NCBI GenBank assembly: GCA_028023455.1
Contig: JAQFVV010000056.1
Location: 310,001-374,000 of the forward strand
Reading direction: 5' to 3'
DNA length: 64,000 nucleotides
DNA from: Epiperipatus broadwayi
Lineage: Eukaryota > Onychophora > Udeonychophora > Euonychophora > Peripatidae
The notes beneath the pieces are model-generated. The model ran no database searches. It was not told the DNA's origin and was given only the letters and a program-made list of their open reading frames with translations. Positions 14,044-28,408 of this stretch are shown one piece after another (positions within the stretch are counted from its first letter, which is position 1; each line of letters opens with the position of its first letter). Made by a program: the position numbers and the translations under genes.

Positions 14044-15700
14044 ATATATATATATTATAATGGTCGGGTATTATTGAAAGCATGAGTCTTACCGTATCTG
14101 CTGTACAGGGCACCACCAGGCTATTTGAACCTGGAAAATTTATATAGTAGGCAGATATGCGCTGTTAAGATCTAATTTTTACATATGTTTTATTATGACC
14201 ATCAGCCCTTGCCACTAGCTCAAGGAGACGCAGAAACTTAATATAACTTAAAATATATTAATATTTAACATTTACCAAGACTGTAACCTCGAGAATATGC
14301 ATGTAAAATGCGATAGTAGGGACTAATAAAATAAGCCACTGCCAGTAATAATACACACAAAAAAACATTTATTAATACACATATATAATATTTATATTTA
14401 AAATTGAGAAATAAATTTAACTTGACAATTAATTTTAAATTGTTTTTTTTATTTTATTTAATAAAGTCCGCACAGATAGACATTTTAATAATATTTTACT
14501 TTAGCACGTTGAGTATAGATAAGCTACATAGATTTCTCACTTAAAAACTTGTCAAAACACTCATTCAATCTCAGACTAAAAGTTTGTAGCCAAACCAATG
14601 CCTGCTTCCAGATATATAGTCACAACCAATGCAATATGAAGAAGCTAGCATAAAACCACGCTGACAAGAATGTGCATCTGACAGCATGATATTATTTGAA
14701 GGACATGATCCTCATCCAGGACAGAAATGTGTGTCTGTCTGGTGAAGGAATCATGTATATAAATTAATTAAAGAAGAGTGCTACGTATGGGGGAGAGTGG
14801 TCATTCTGCTGACTTGTAATCCCTGTCCATAGAGCTAGAAGGGGTTAATGGTGCAGGAAATACATCTGTATCCATTGCAATGCAATGACTACAATATTGG
14901 GTCATGCATTCAATTGGGCACGTTGCCCTGCATGCTAAACATGCTTCACATTACATTGATATAAATACCCATATATTCCTTCACAAGCATCGACCTAACT
15001 ACGAAACAGCCTGAAATTATAACCCTTTAAAATAAACATAAATGAATTTAAACATAGTTATTAATTTTTATCCATGCAGCTATCTACACCCAACTTTAAT
15101 TTAATACACATAACACAAAAAAGGAGAGAAATGGAAATAATTGCTTAAACATATACATAAAAAATATATTAATAATTGATTTTGAATTCTTTAGGTCAGA
15201 TAATAGTTCTTATTTTCAGCTATTAATTGTAAGTTTAGAAAAAGTTCCTATTAGATAAATACAAAAGTTCATACTTTACGGATTGAGCAGATTTAAGGTC
15301 CATCTTCATGATCACTTTCGTAGATTGTTTGTCCATCTTTGGAATGAAACTGCTACTTGCCATGCAATTGGTCAAGAACTGTCATCCAGAGGCCTCAGCT
15401 AGTTGTCAGGAAATTAAATTTATTGCAGACTTCTACATTGCGGAATCTGCAATACAGCTACAGTGATAATGGTATATTAATAGTCAGCTCTAAGACAACA
15501 ATAATTATATTCCTCTGAATTCAAATATTTGGGGTTTTATATTTTCATTTGCCTCTTATCAGTCTTTTTCCAGATCAATTGAACATGATGTCACTGGCTC
15601 TCATATTTCATTTACAGTCCGTGCTGTGGTTTTGTTCTTCCTTTGGTCATTTAATTTCTTTTTATTCTCTTATCTGACCATTTACTTATTTGAGTGCCCC
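14044..15700. other. Low-AT patches without a recognisable gene
   Basis: 14060-14330 and 14560-15000 contain sequence distinctly less AT-rich than average (for example ACAGGGCACCACCAGG near 14107 and GGTGAAGGAATCATG near 14740), but stop codons interrupt all frames. 15280-15660 is similar. The GTGGTCATTCTGCTGACTTG stretch near 14800 faintly resembles a tRNA-like head but lacks a convincing B box. Possible remnants of old elements or exons. Confidence 0.35.
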
Positions 15701-18700
15701 AAGGGCTAGTGTGCTTTAGAACAATCATTTAATTAATAAAACAATCATTTCCATTTTCTAAGATTATAGAAATCAATATTATTTCTATTTTCAAAAATAT
15801 CAAATCTTTATATCTTTACTTTTTTATAAAAAATAATACTTTCAAATACTTTTATTTTTTAAAATAGTTTTTAAAGTTTCCCATCTGTGCGATCTATATA
15901 TACGTTAGACAACTTTTAATTTTCAGTTTTTAAGTTAAGTTTTTTCTTTTTAATAAATCAATTTTTATTTATGATCTTTTTATTTTAAAATAATGTAACA
16001 GCATATTATACATCATTACCATATATATATATGTTATTTTAGGTGAAAAATATTCCTAAAAAATTCCAATATTTTAAAAATAATTGAAATTCTTCAGGTA
16101 TTTCATCACACATGCAACTTTTCCATTTTAATGATTACAAAGAGCCATTTGACTTCACTAAGTTGAAGGTCTTTGCCCAAATCTAAATATCAAAGATTAT
16201 CAAAATACTCCTTCAACCTGTTCAAAATATTATTGTCACATCATATAAGACAGAGTCACTGTTAGATCTAATAGAATTGCGATATTATTTTTAAAGTTCA
16301 TGTCTTGCTTAAATGCATCAAAAAAAGATCTAGAGTAACTGTGATGAGCAAATGTCTGTATTTTTTTTCATGATTTTAATCCAATAATCATTTTAATTGT
16401 CAATTACTGAATGTTTGTTTTCAAATATTTGTATTTACTGCAAGTTCCGCATTTATTTTTCTACCTCACAAAAAATGTTTTTCTTTTTAGCCATATTTAT
16501 TAATAATATGATTTTTGTCAGAAAATTATTATTTACAATTCTTTTTGTCAGTGAAGTCAGTATTTACTTGTATCCACAGCAAATTTCTTAAGAGAATTCC
16601 ATGCTTCCATATGATGACAATCCAGGAGATTCACATTAGCAATTTTAATGTTTAATAGCTGTTGAAATTTAATATGCATAATCGATACTTCTAAAGAACA
16701 ACTATCAATTTTTTTGTGACAATGATTGAAACAAAATCTACTTTTTAATGCATTTGTCATTTTAAACTTGAAATGTTCTAAGCCATAATTTGTCCAACAA
16801 TCTATGCTTGAAAGTGCTTGTGTAATATGAACTTCACTTGTATTTTGAACTCCTAACTATAATGTAATCTATTAAATGCCATTATTTTAAGCATAAATGT
16901 ACCCAAATTTCTTTATAGCACTTTTTCTGCCTGCACAAAATATTTTGCCATAATTAATCCATATGTTGTGCAAAAATTCAATAACAAGAGACCATTTAAA
17001 TTTACAACACCAATTACCATTATTTCAAATAACTTCTGGCCAAAGCCTATTATTTATACAAATATATGTATTAAAGTCTCCAAGAAAAAAAAAAGATCTT
17101 TAATGATATTACTGAACAGCAAGGAATAAAAGCTTTCTCTTTTTCTAGATATAAGGTTAGAAAAATATACTCTAACAAAATGAATATTATTATTATTGTG
17201 CAAGGCAAGTTCTAGTATCAATAGCTTTTCATTGATATAATGAGAGATTCCAACAATACAAGATACTAAATTCATAGCAAATCCAACATTATGCATTCTT
17301 CTTTCATTGACTGATCTGTTCTTCCAAAAAAGTTATAGTCATCCACTGCTCTATAAAACTTCCTTCCTCTAGAAGACAAGTTTCATTATGAACAGCTATA
17401 TAATCTTAAATCCTGACAGCTTCTTATTCACTAGTGCAGTCTTTCCTTCTCATCTTGAAGATTTAACATTAAGTTTGGATATTTTAAATATGTATATACC
17501 TAAGGGGGGGGGATTATACTAGTTTATTTAGACTACTACTGCCTCCTGTTTTACCACTATTACTAATTTTATTCTTATTGCTGTAATAAGAAATCTGCTG
17601 TTCATGACAACATACGATCTTTAGACAAATTCTAATCATTTTCCACTTCTCTGAAGCAATGAATATATAAATAGAGTTCCCTATCTATCTCAAATTCTAT
17701 TCCAAACAAACTCATTACTAATTGTAGTCTATAGTAAAGATTACAACTAAGGATTGCCATCCCATTATGCCTATTTCCATCACTATTTCCTACATTCTTT
17801 AGGGCTTGATCTAAAAAAAAAAAAAGGAAAAAGAGAACTGGAGTCAGAAATGTTGCATGCGCAGTTAGCAAATAAAAATGTAATTACATAAACATGCAAT
17901 CCTATTGCTACACTTACTTTAGGAAGATAACTGATGGCATGAGAGGCTCATGATGAATAGGCCCTATACTAATTTAAATTGGAAAAAAGAGATAGAAAAG
18001 ATTGTTTGAATCAGAAACAGTATCTATCCTTGGATGAACCAACATATTATGCTATAAATCAAAAGGAAACACATTTGTACAAACACTGATTACTTGTTAT
18101 TCACAGTTGATCTTTCTTAACTGAAGATCATTCACTAATGTACAATCAAATAAGCCTGAATATGTAAAGTTAATAATAAAATCTTATTCTGCAATTCAAG
18201 ATGGACTTTATAATTACTTTCATAATATTTGCATTTTATGTAAGTGATTTACATGTCATATTTTCTTCAATTTCTTTCTAGAATTCATATTTTTCACCAC
18301 AATACAATTAGTTTTTTATTTAATTGCGAATATTGAGCATAAGTTTAATTTGACTTTATAAATTGTCAACAAGCATATCACAAATTTTCACTAACTGATT
18401 TATAGTTATTTAAATCCTGTTTGGATTAGTTACACGATCTATAGAGTGTTAAACTCTAGAGCTTAAGGTTCTTGGATGAACTCCAGTTTTGGAATTAATT
18501 TTATATTTTTTTTAATTTTACTTCAGTTGCTAAAAGATAGGCCAATAAATTTAAGATACAAACAATTTGTTTTCCTTAACTTAAAAAAAAAAACATCAAC
18601 AATTCTTAATATCTTAAGTAGTGTGATTAATGCATCTTTAAAATGTCTAAAAATAGATTGTTTCTCTGCTGGATCGACATTTAAATAGTTATTTTAGAAC

Positions 18701-20379
18701 TAGTTACTAAAAAAAACCGTAACGAATAATATCTAAACAGATGTAAATACGAAATGTACAATCAAGAATATACTTTTTATATTTTAACACAAAATGCATA
18801 TCAGAAAATGAAAGTCTTTATTCTGAAAGATTAGGAGAGTTCTAGGATAGACATATAATGTGACGTTTTAGTTATAAACATACATACAATGTTATTATTA
18901 AAGCGAAAATATAAATTGCTAGTGGAGAAAATGATCTTATTAAAATTCAGACAGCAATAGCAAAATTTTGATAATTTATAATAATAAACAACTAACTGTT
19001 ATTATGACAGAAATCATGATTAATGTTTTTTTATGAATCAACAAAAGGTAATTTACATCTATTTATATTATTATTCAATATCATAATATAAAATATATGT
19101 TTGTGTTTAAAATAATATATTAATCAAAAATCTCTATTTGTGCGAGTTTATTTATTTATTTACTATACAGATATTTTTAAAAAACCTTATAAAAAAATTG
19201 AAATACTAAGTCACCATCAGTGCTTGCATTGTTTTGTACATTGGTTACAGTGGTATACTCTTGAGCTCAAAATCCATAGATGGTGATTTAACTCTGTTCT
19301 TTACTTTCAAATGCCTTTATTTGTGCCTCAAGACGATTCAAGAAGCATAAGTTTTGCAATGCAATCAACAAGAATCATTACAAAGAAATTTAGGGAGTGT
19401 CGGTGCATGTCAAGCGCATCCGCACCCATACACTTGATTCAATGCATATGATTTTGAACATTCAAGTATAAATGTATGGATAGGTGAGTGGGATATTAAT
19501 AGTTCCAGAAGTGCAGTGACACAAAATTCACCTGCCCTTCCAGACTTACACACATAAATCCAACTTCTTATGCTGAAATTATTGTTCACAAAACTGTCCA
19601 ATTATACATGTCCATTTCTCCATTAGTTATTTGGAGACAAAAATGTTGTTATATTAACAGCAATGTTACACTTTCAGAACACTTCTATTCATGTCTCATT
19701 ATTATTTTGGGCCATAGCTTGAAAGAAACAAGGCAACCGCTTCAGTTGCAGTGGGAATATTGTCCTTGGATTGTCTAATTGTACAAGTCTATTTCACCAT
19801 TTGAGCATTGATTTCCAAACAACAAATCATTCAATTATATTTACTATTAATAGTTTACCATACAAAGCTAACCTCATCCCCCTAAAAAATGTGTTTATTT
19901 TGAACCTCATATCTATGTTTCAAGTACCATTTCATATTACCATAAATAGTAAGTTTGAAGATTTTCTAATGCTTCATGGAATTGTAACTTCATTTAGTAT
20001 CTTATGAATTGACTAATTAAAAATGTATTAAGATTCACAAAACAGTCATTAAGCCTCTCTTTATGCCATAAGAGATTATATATCCTTAACTGTATTACCT
20101 CCACACATAATTTAAGATCAAAAATCCCTTTTTATAAAAACATAAAAAGTAGTCTTAGTTTCCTAATTAGTAATAGAAACAGTCACAGTTATTAGATAAA
20201 GAATGCTTAAAATGTGTCTATTTCTATTACTTATACATAGAAATGATTGCACAATATCTATTAAACTTTAGTAGAATCTGTTTTTTCTGCTATTCCTTTT
20301 ATACTTTGTTAAATAACATTACTCTTGAAATATTTTTGTACACTGGATAAAGCACTTTCCAAATAAAATGGATTCTATC
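15701..20379. other. AT-rich non-coding stretch
   Basis: About 4.7 kb with no supported gene. Stop-free stretches of 60-80 codons on both strands have low-complexity translations. 19190-19760 is less AT-rich and contains a 10-bp inverted pair built on CACCATC, but no RNA gene or conserved motif is recognised. Short (TA)n near 16020, and a G run at 17504-17511. Confidence 0.45.
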
Positions 20380-21099
20380 TTTAAAATAGACTTTTAAGCC
20401 AATAAACATCATACGATCATTGCTTCTTATGCTTTGCTCTTAACTGTTAATAAAACAGGCAAAACTCTCTATATGTATTGCCACTCAGTGCAAGCCAGAG
20501 TAATCAATATATGCCAGAAGACTTGTGCATAAAATCCCTATCTAGTGCCTACTCATCCAATATCCCCAGACTAGTTTCTGGCTTGTGGCCTTCATCATTG
20601 AGGAGCCTTGGATCAGAGAGAACTGCACCTAGATCTTAGGATCTAATGCAACCCTCTGGTAACCTTTTATCTCTACTTAACTACAAAACTATGAGACTTA
20701 AACTGAAACCATTATAATATTTTCAATCCAAGCTCATCAGCTGAACTCAGTTCAGTACCTATACATTTTGGTGTCTTTGGTTCTTTAATAACCATAACCA
20801 CCACTATCCTTTTAGACAGGATTGGTTTTAAGCCAATAAACATCACATGATCACTATTTCTTATGCTTGTCCTTAACTATTATTAAAACAGGCAAAACTC
20901 TCTATACCTATTGCCACTCAGTGCAAGCCAGAGTAATCAATGGATTCCAGAAGGCTTGTGCATAAAATCCCCATCTAGTGCCTAATCAACCAATATCCTG
21001 CAGACTAGTTTCTGGCTTGTGGCCTTCATCAGTGAGGAGCCTTGGATCTGAGAGCACTGCACCTAAATCTTAGGATCTGCCTGTTTTAAAATAGACTTT
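20380..21099 (+). mobile_element. Family 2 insertion, two tandem units, flanked by a 15-bp direct repeat
   Basis: TTTAAAATAGACTTT occurs at 20380-20394 and again at 21085-21099, exactly flanking a 690-bp body. The body starts AAGCCAATAAACATCA (20396), and the second unit starts with the same motif at 20830, a 434-bp period. Within the unit: GGCAAAACTCTCTAT, GCCACTCAGTGCAAGCC, a GTGCATAAAATCCC block, CCAGACTAGTTTCTGGC, CATCATTGAGGAGCCTTGG, CTTAGGATCT and CTGAACTCAGTTCAG (20741-20755). Unit 2 is truncated after CTTAGGATCT. A 15-bp target duplication fits target-primed retrotransposition, though no poly-A tail is seen. No coding capacity; it would need enzymes in trans. Confidence 0.8.
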
Positions 21100-24000
21100 G
21101 TTTTCCTCACCTTCTTCTTCAAAGAACTGCATAAAACATAAAAAGTATTTTTTTTTTAATTAAACACACTGCCATTTTTAGAATCCAACAAAAATGAAAA
21201 TAAATCAAAGAATCAACACTTTTTCCACTGATGGTGGATGTAGCATCATGTTATAATCTTTTTTTTTATTTTTCACAAATGAGTATATGCTTATCTAATA
21301 ATCTCAAATTAAAAATAGGACAATTAACTTCTAATAATAAATAGAAATTCATTTATCTATCCATAATTGATAATTTGATAATTTGACACACGATCCACTT
21401 ATCTAAGAAACAAACAAACCTAAGTCTTCTTTTTATCAAATAAACTTTCCAAGGTTAATCCTGTGTAAATTTCAAAGCCATACTCATTAATAGAGTAAGC
21501 ATAAAGTCAAACTAAACTCCACAAAACTTTTTAAACATCAAAAATCAAGAGTCTTGTTGATTTCATATTATTCTTTCTCCACCATGTATTCGAACCCAGT
21601 TCTGCCCAAATAATTTGCACAGAGAATATTGATGCCAAAAGAAAGATCAAAGAAGCTTCTTACATAGCAAATGATCTCAGTGCCATTAATAGAAGAGAGG
21701 CATGCTTTGCTCTCTCCAAACAATGGACTAACTAATTAAAAATTCAAGCTCATTTGCATATGTGTACAATAAATTACAACAGTCTTCATTCATAAAGCTA
21801 TGAATATGAGATTAGAATACTAAATCTCGAAAGCGCTAAGCAGGCATATTAAATATTATAGTATAATTACAGTTTCACTAACGCATGCGAAAAAATCGCA
21901 TATGTATAATTACTATCTCACAATAAGTTTTCTTGAGTCATTGAACATTGATCTTAAATGATTATTAAAATATGGATATTTTAATTGAGCATACTACACT
22001 TTTCATCTTTTTGAGGGATATAATATAAACTTAATAATTTCAGATAAAATATTTTGTGAAAATTTCATTTAAGACTGGGTCTAATATTTTGAGGAATTTG
22101 TATGTACACACTATTATTTTTATAATTTCTATGTTAACTGAGAAGGAGGGGGTCCATTTATAATTATTTTTCCTACGATGTTTCCTTTTTTTTTTTTTTT
22201 TTACAAAAAAAAAGGTGATTTGACTCAATTTATCAAGAATTATATGACCAAATAATTGTGTTAATGGAAAAACTATTCATACAGTAAATCATTTATAAGA
22301 TAACCTTGTAATGTCAATTTGATTTTTACTAATATTATATCCATCACTTTCATTTTTGATGCTGCATATAAGAATCCTGACTATGCCTAATAGGTGAACC
22401 CCCTTTTTGTTTACTTTAAAATGACGAAGAGCTAGCTATATAAATTACTCAATAAATAAGAGCTTCAGTCAAATAATAATTCCACATAAATTTGATAATT
22501 TAATTGTAAAGAAACATAAACCCAAAGTCATATCTGTTAAGGCAAAATCATCATAGATAATGCATAGTTAAATGGGTATATATGAAAACCAGAATAATAA
22601 AATGATAGACAAATTTAATTAACTGTGTGAAATTAATTTTTTGTGCATATGTTTAAATATAACATAAGAATGTATTGCATATTAGTTATTGTTTAATTCA
22701 GTCAAAAATAAAAACTTTACTTTATTACTTTACTTTTAAATTGGCAACATGTTTTTCCAATTTATTTAAGCATTAAAATGTGGAAAATTAATTAAGCATG
22801 TTGCTTCTTGTTCAAAAATAATTAGAAGTACTTGGCAGACAACAAATTCATAAATAGCTTAAAAGTTTATGCAGAAAATAGTTGACTTGTTTCAAATGTG
22901 TTGGGAGTTTTGTTTTATTAGTAGAATAAATACAATAAGTTGAAACATACAATCCATAACAGTGAATTCATAAGCTAAATAATAAAATAGTAACTGATTA
23001 AGAAAACCCAGTAAATTGTAGCAACTGAAAAAACTTCAAATATCTTGCCAATCTATGGCATGATATTTTTGTTAAACTACACTTCAATACATCCTTCTGG
23101 AAAATTGTGTACTGAGTTTACATCTATTGAAATTATGGGGAAAGTATCCATATAAAGTAGTATAAATTATTGTCTGAAGGAAATTTTAAAAAATTTGCTC
23201 GTGCAAAAATGTGAAAGATTTTGCTCTAAATTTCTATTTAAAGTTATTCACTATAAAAACTGTCATTTAACCTTTTTATGAAAGATTAAACATAATTAAA
23301 TCAAGGCTGAAAATGTATGCACACTTTTTCATATATGCAATATTCAGGTTGAAAAGTGCTTGTAGTAATATTAAATTATTGTTTAGAATAATTATTATTT
23401 AAAATATTTTAAAAACACTTAGAGCCAAGATTTCACTAACAGAAGATAAAAAAATTATATTCTTAAACAGAAGATAAAAAAATTATGTTCTTAATACATG
23501 AATTTTTAATACTTAATTTTCTCACATATTCATTGAGTTTCCCCTCAGAAAAAGCCTATCCACAACTTTAGATCAGTGTTTTATTGTAATTACAACTCAT
23601 TCTAGTGGTAGAATTTTTTTTTAATAACGTAGGTTTTCCCATACTGCTTTTATTGGGTTTTTAATTGAAAAAAATCAAGAGATTGGTATCTTACTGACAG
23701 TCAACTAAGTTATAATGCCTTTAATCTATTGACTTATGACAGAAAAATATGGCCAGAAGGCATTCATTTCCTTCTGATGTAATTTTCTTGTAAAGTCTTT
23801 AGAATAAAAAATATTTTTTGCTTGTTAATAAAATATTTTTAATTACTTTTACCCACTAATTGGTTGATAATTGTTTAGAAGAAATAAAATATATATGTGT
23901 ACGTTCAATTTATTTATTTATTTTATTATTAAAAATATAAATTAATAAACTTGATACTAAATAAACAAAAAAAAAATCATGGCATGTGTAATATCATTAC

Positions 24001-25835
24001 ATGTAAGAATTGACACAATGTTAAAATCTTTTCAATTATTATAAAATAAATATCAGATTTTAAAGTAGAATGTGATAAATTTATCATAAATATGCATTTC
24101 TTTGTTTATATTTAAAGAATAAACTTAGAATAAAAAAGAATTCCATTTATTTTAAGAGAGTTTGCTCTCACAACTTATGTATGCCCATTGTATGATGTAA
24201 TTATATCCTTTGTTTGTATTTACAAAAGACAGAACATGAGTTTTTAGAATATTACTTATTTGTAAAATTAAGTTAAAAAGAAATCAAATCCAATTTATTA
24301 GTTTTAGTATAAAATAAGGACTTTATACACAAGTGCATTCTCAAAAACTCTCACTAGTTGGAACAAAGAAAATGTGAGAATTTGAAAGGATTAAACAAAC
24401 ATTAATAATGATAAAAAATATCATTTGAATAAATGAAAATATAACTGAAATTAAAAAAAAAAATGTGTTCAAAATAAATAAAAAATTTTGACAAACAATG
24501 TAAAGAATAATATGTATTACACTATGCCAAGAATGGTTGAATTTAAAAATATTTTTATACCCTAATTATACCTTCCATCTAGGAAGAAAAAAGAAAAGAA
24601 ATAAGATTCATTATCATTAAAATTAGAACATTTAATACTTCAAATCTAAATCAGGTAAGTGAATGATAAAAAATAACAACACTCCAGGAGAACCAATATT
24701 CACCAGATAAGATAGGCAGTGAAACTCCAGATCTGAATCAAAAAGACATTAAAAAGAATTAACTGAATTATTTCTTCTATGTTAAGTTAGAAGTTTTAAT
24801 TAATTTAAAACAAATTACTTATTATCAAGAATTTTCTTATTAATAATGTTTGTAGTAATAAGGAAATGTAATCACAAGTACTATTATAGCTTTATGAATC
24901 ATATTTTTTAGGTTAATATGATCTAAGACTAGATCAAAGATTTGTAGTCCCAATAAATAACAGTATAATTATTACAAAAAATCATAATTTTCAAAAAAAT
25001 AATATCAATAATTATCATCAATAAGAATTTATATTACACATAAACATATGCTATTCGTAAATTATATGATCAGAAATTTTTTTTTGAAAAAAATCATATG
25101 GGTCAAATAAATATATTTTTTATATTATATATCAGAGTCTACAATAAAATTTTACTTCCTGGAACTTATAAATGACACAGCATTACTTTCATAGATAAAT
25201 AAAGTGTGATATGGAGAAGCACCATGTGAAACATCAAATTGTTCTTACTAATTTTAATTTACAGAACAAAAAAAATCTATCTTGCTGAATTTAATTAATT
25301 TCTCAGTTTAATGATTTAATGATTAATTCTTTTTTTTTTGTCATAAATATCATTTAAGAAAACAAAATTTTTTTAAAAAATATGCTTTTACATGTTCTAA
25401 ATATATATCATACGGGACAAATCACAATTTGATTATCTTGAATTGAAGATAGAATAAAAATTTAGTATGGTTTCAGTTTCCCCTAAGTAACAAAAAATAA
25501 TTTATAAACTTAATGATCAAATATATTTTCATGTTGAAATTTGGAAAGTGAGCTGATTTGCTCCAATACCAGCAGTCAGCTGAAATATTAATTGGTCTTA
25601 GATTTTGATAAAGAATTACTAATGATTTTTTTTTCTCACAAAAATTTAAAAACAAAATTAAAAGAATCCTATGATTACTCTCCTCTTTTGTGTCTTTTTC
25701 CTATAAAGCTCTCCTAGCAGATAAAAAACATTGCATAATTTCTGGAAAACATATCCCAAAAGCCAAATAGTGAATCTGATATAACATTGTCTATAAGATT
25801 ACAACATTAAAATTATAGCATTATAGATTATAACT
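21100..25835. other. AT-rich non-coding stretch
   Basis: About 4.7 kb with no gene supported. It holds T and A homopolymer runs (for example 22188-22201), a small hairpin built on ATGCGA/TCGCAT near 21885 and the short duplication listed separately. Stop-free stretches are short and low in complexity. Confidence 0.45.
23439..23493 (+). repeat. 28-bp tandem duplication
   Basis: ACAGAAGATAAAAAAATTAT starts at 23439 and again at 23467, each followed by (A/G)TTCTTAA. The copies are nearly identical. Confidence 0.85.
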
Positions 25836-26070
25836 GGCTGATAGTCTGTATGAAAGTGACTTAGCATCTATTCTCTAGTTCAGTGTGATTCTAGTCAATA
25901 TGAATCTAATTTAGCATTTCTCCATTAGCTCACTATGATATATTTGAAGCTGGTCAATATTAAGGTGAATTAGTATTTGCCCTGCAACTCATTGTTACGC
26001 AACTAATTGCTGATCAGGGTGAAACTAACTTAGCTAACTTCTTGCCTGCTTATTATGATACATTAATTGC
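25836..26070 (+). repeat. Degenerate minisatellite, four units of about 60 bp
   Basis: Units start near 25836, 25893, 25952 and 26012 at GGCTGATAG, AGTCAATATG, GGTCAATATT and GATCAGGGTG. Each continues with a GAA or GTGA segment, then TTAGCAT-like, a C/T-rich part, CTCA(C/T)TATGAT-like and ends near AATTGCT. Similarity is clear by order and spacing rather than by long identity, so the array is old. Confidence 0.65.
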
Positions 26071-27126
26071 ATTGTGATAAATAGGATTTATTTATCTAAT
26101 AGTGATACAATTAACTTTTGCTCAAGAGCTCTTTTGTTGCCATAATAGAAACTAATAAAGTAAAACAAATGAAAAAATTATAAAATAAATAAAATTATAC
26201 CAAATAATGCATAACATATTTTAATGACAATAGATCAGAGACAGGATGGTGAACTAAGTAACATTAGACAGTTCTTCCAGTAATACAGTCACAGATATTC
26301 ACAATAAAAAAAATATTTTGCTTACTCTGTCTATCAATTATTAAAAATTTTAAACAATAACAAAATATATACATACAAATTTTTGTAAACTTAAAAAAAC
26401 AACCTATACATTTATTTCAATTTCTTTCTCAGAAGTTGAAGCAGTACTATATAAAATGTAACTTTATTCAGAGCATATTACATATTAGTATAAGAATGTT
26501 TGCTTTGTGTATAAAAATGTATTGATTATACTAGTCACCATGATTTTATGAGAAATTGGAAATATACTATTTTAATAGAAATCAATACTCTGGAGTATGA
26601 AAATGATATTTAATTTCTTCTTTTCACATATATTTGTGGTACAATTCTGTTTTTTAATATCACAGCCATAAGATGTAATGCAGAGAGATTTCATCATATA
26701 TTTCTCTTTATAATACAATCATATAATTTAGTTGTGATTATTTGTGTGCATCTGATTATGTATTATATATTGCTGTCATATTAATTGTTATATTATAATT
26801 TAGTTTTGCCAGTTACATTCATAACAAACTCCCTCTATATATGTAATGACAAGAGCATGACAGAAGATTGGATGCAGTTGAGAAGCTAGATGCTTCTTTC
26901 AAACCAAATGTTTTAAATTCCATCCCTATCTTAAGTTGGAAATATTGGATGAAATCCCTTTTCAAGATTATGCATCAGTTGTGCTTAAGATATGCTCACA
27001 TTCTATGTGTTTTTTTTTACTTTCATTTGTATTGTGTGTGCTTTAGGGTACATATAAAAACCATACTTTAATCTTTACTCATGATATTTTTATGAATAAG
27101 TATTTAACATCATAGTTAATGTTTCA
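26071..27126. other. AT-rich stretch with one less AT-rich patch
   Basis: 26865-27010 is less AT-rich, with two overlapping open frames on the plus strand; one reads LDEIPFQDYASVVLKICSHS, the other starts MDAVEKLDASFKPNVLNS. Neither matches a family I know and both end in T-rich DNA. A weak acceptor-like GACAG lies just upstream. Not enough to call an exon. Confidence 0.3.
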
Positions 27127-27253
27127 GGGTACTTGCAAGTCAAAGTCTACAAAGTTCTCCAGAAAGCATTCAATAACTTTAAGAACACACAAATTCTACA
27201 GCAAAAAAATAGCAAAAGAGAAATTCTAACATACATTTTTCTGGAATGTGATG
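27127..27253 (+). CDS. Speculative exon-like open segment with splice-like edges
   Basis: The segment follows TTAATGTTTCAG, a reasonable 3' splice site, and precedes GTAAGC, a good 5' splice-site match, at 27254-27259. Between them one frame is open for 42 codons, reading YLQVKVYKVLQKAFNNF and on to KREILTYIFLECD. The frame continues open past the donor to 27327. No domain is recognised, and Lys/Asn/Gln-rich translations are common in random AT-rich DNA. There is no neighbouring exon that joins convincingly. Most likely chance, but it is one of few places in the window with both splice signals and an open frame. Confidence 0.12.
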
Positions 27254-27983
27254 TAAGCTTTCAATTCATGTACCTTTTACATTGCTTGCTAAAATACATA
27301 ATTTTGTATTTAAAGAGTGAAACCTAAGGTTGAAATTGTCAAATTTCTGAAGAGAAAAATTGTTTAAAATGCACAAGACAAACTCATACCTGTAGAAGCC
27401 CTTCATGAAATCTTAGACATTTAATATTCCTTCACAATTGCACTTTGAAGTATATTCTGTCATATGTTTTTGCCACAGGCATGACAATTTTAATATTTTC
27501 TTCAATTTATTCATTGTTTTATTGAAAGTAACTTCTCCTTATGTATATATATATATATATATGCTATAAACATCATTTTTGCATTAAATATTCTTAATTA
27601 TGATCTTAATAAAACTATGCTTCGATACAGTACATAAGTTTTGCAGATTTAAATATAAATAAATGCAACATTATACACCATCTTATTTGCGTTTAATGTA
27701 AAAAAAAAACATTGTATTTTGCTTATTAACATTTATATGTAATATATATCATATTCAATCAATATTAAATTATCAAAAATTTTATGTAATGCCAAAATAA
27801 TATTTGCCAATTAACCAGATGTGATGCAGCAAAACAAAATACATTTTTGAATTTAGCACAATGAAATTAGTAAAAACAAAAAACCCCACCTATTTTGCTT
27901 TTGCTACAGGAAAAAAGTTTTTATTTGCAGGTTAGTATTATTAAATGATCAGTTACTCAAACTGATAAGGAGTATATTCACAA
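27254..27983. other. AT-rich non-coding stretch
   Basis: Contains a short (TA)n at about 27543-27562. Nothing else is recognised. Confidence 0.5.

Positions 27984-28408
<425 letters not shown>

Noticed and set aside
14790-14870. Possible second tRNA-like head
   Set aside because: Some resemblance to the SINE head but no usable B box and no paired arms.
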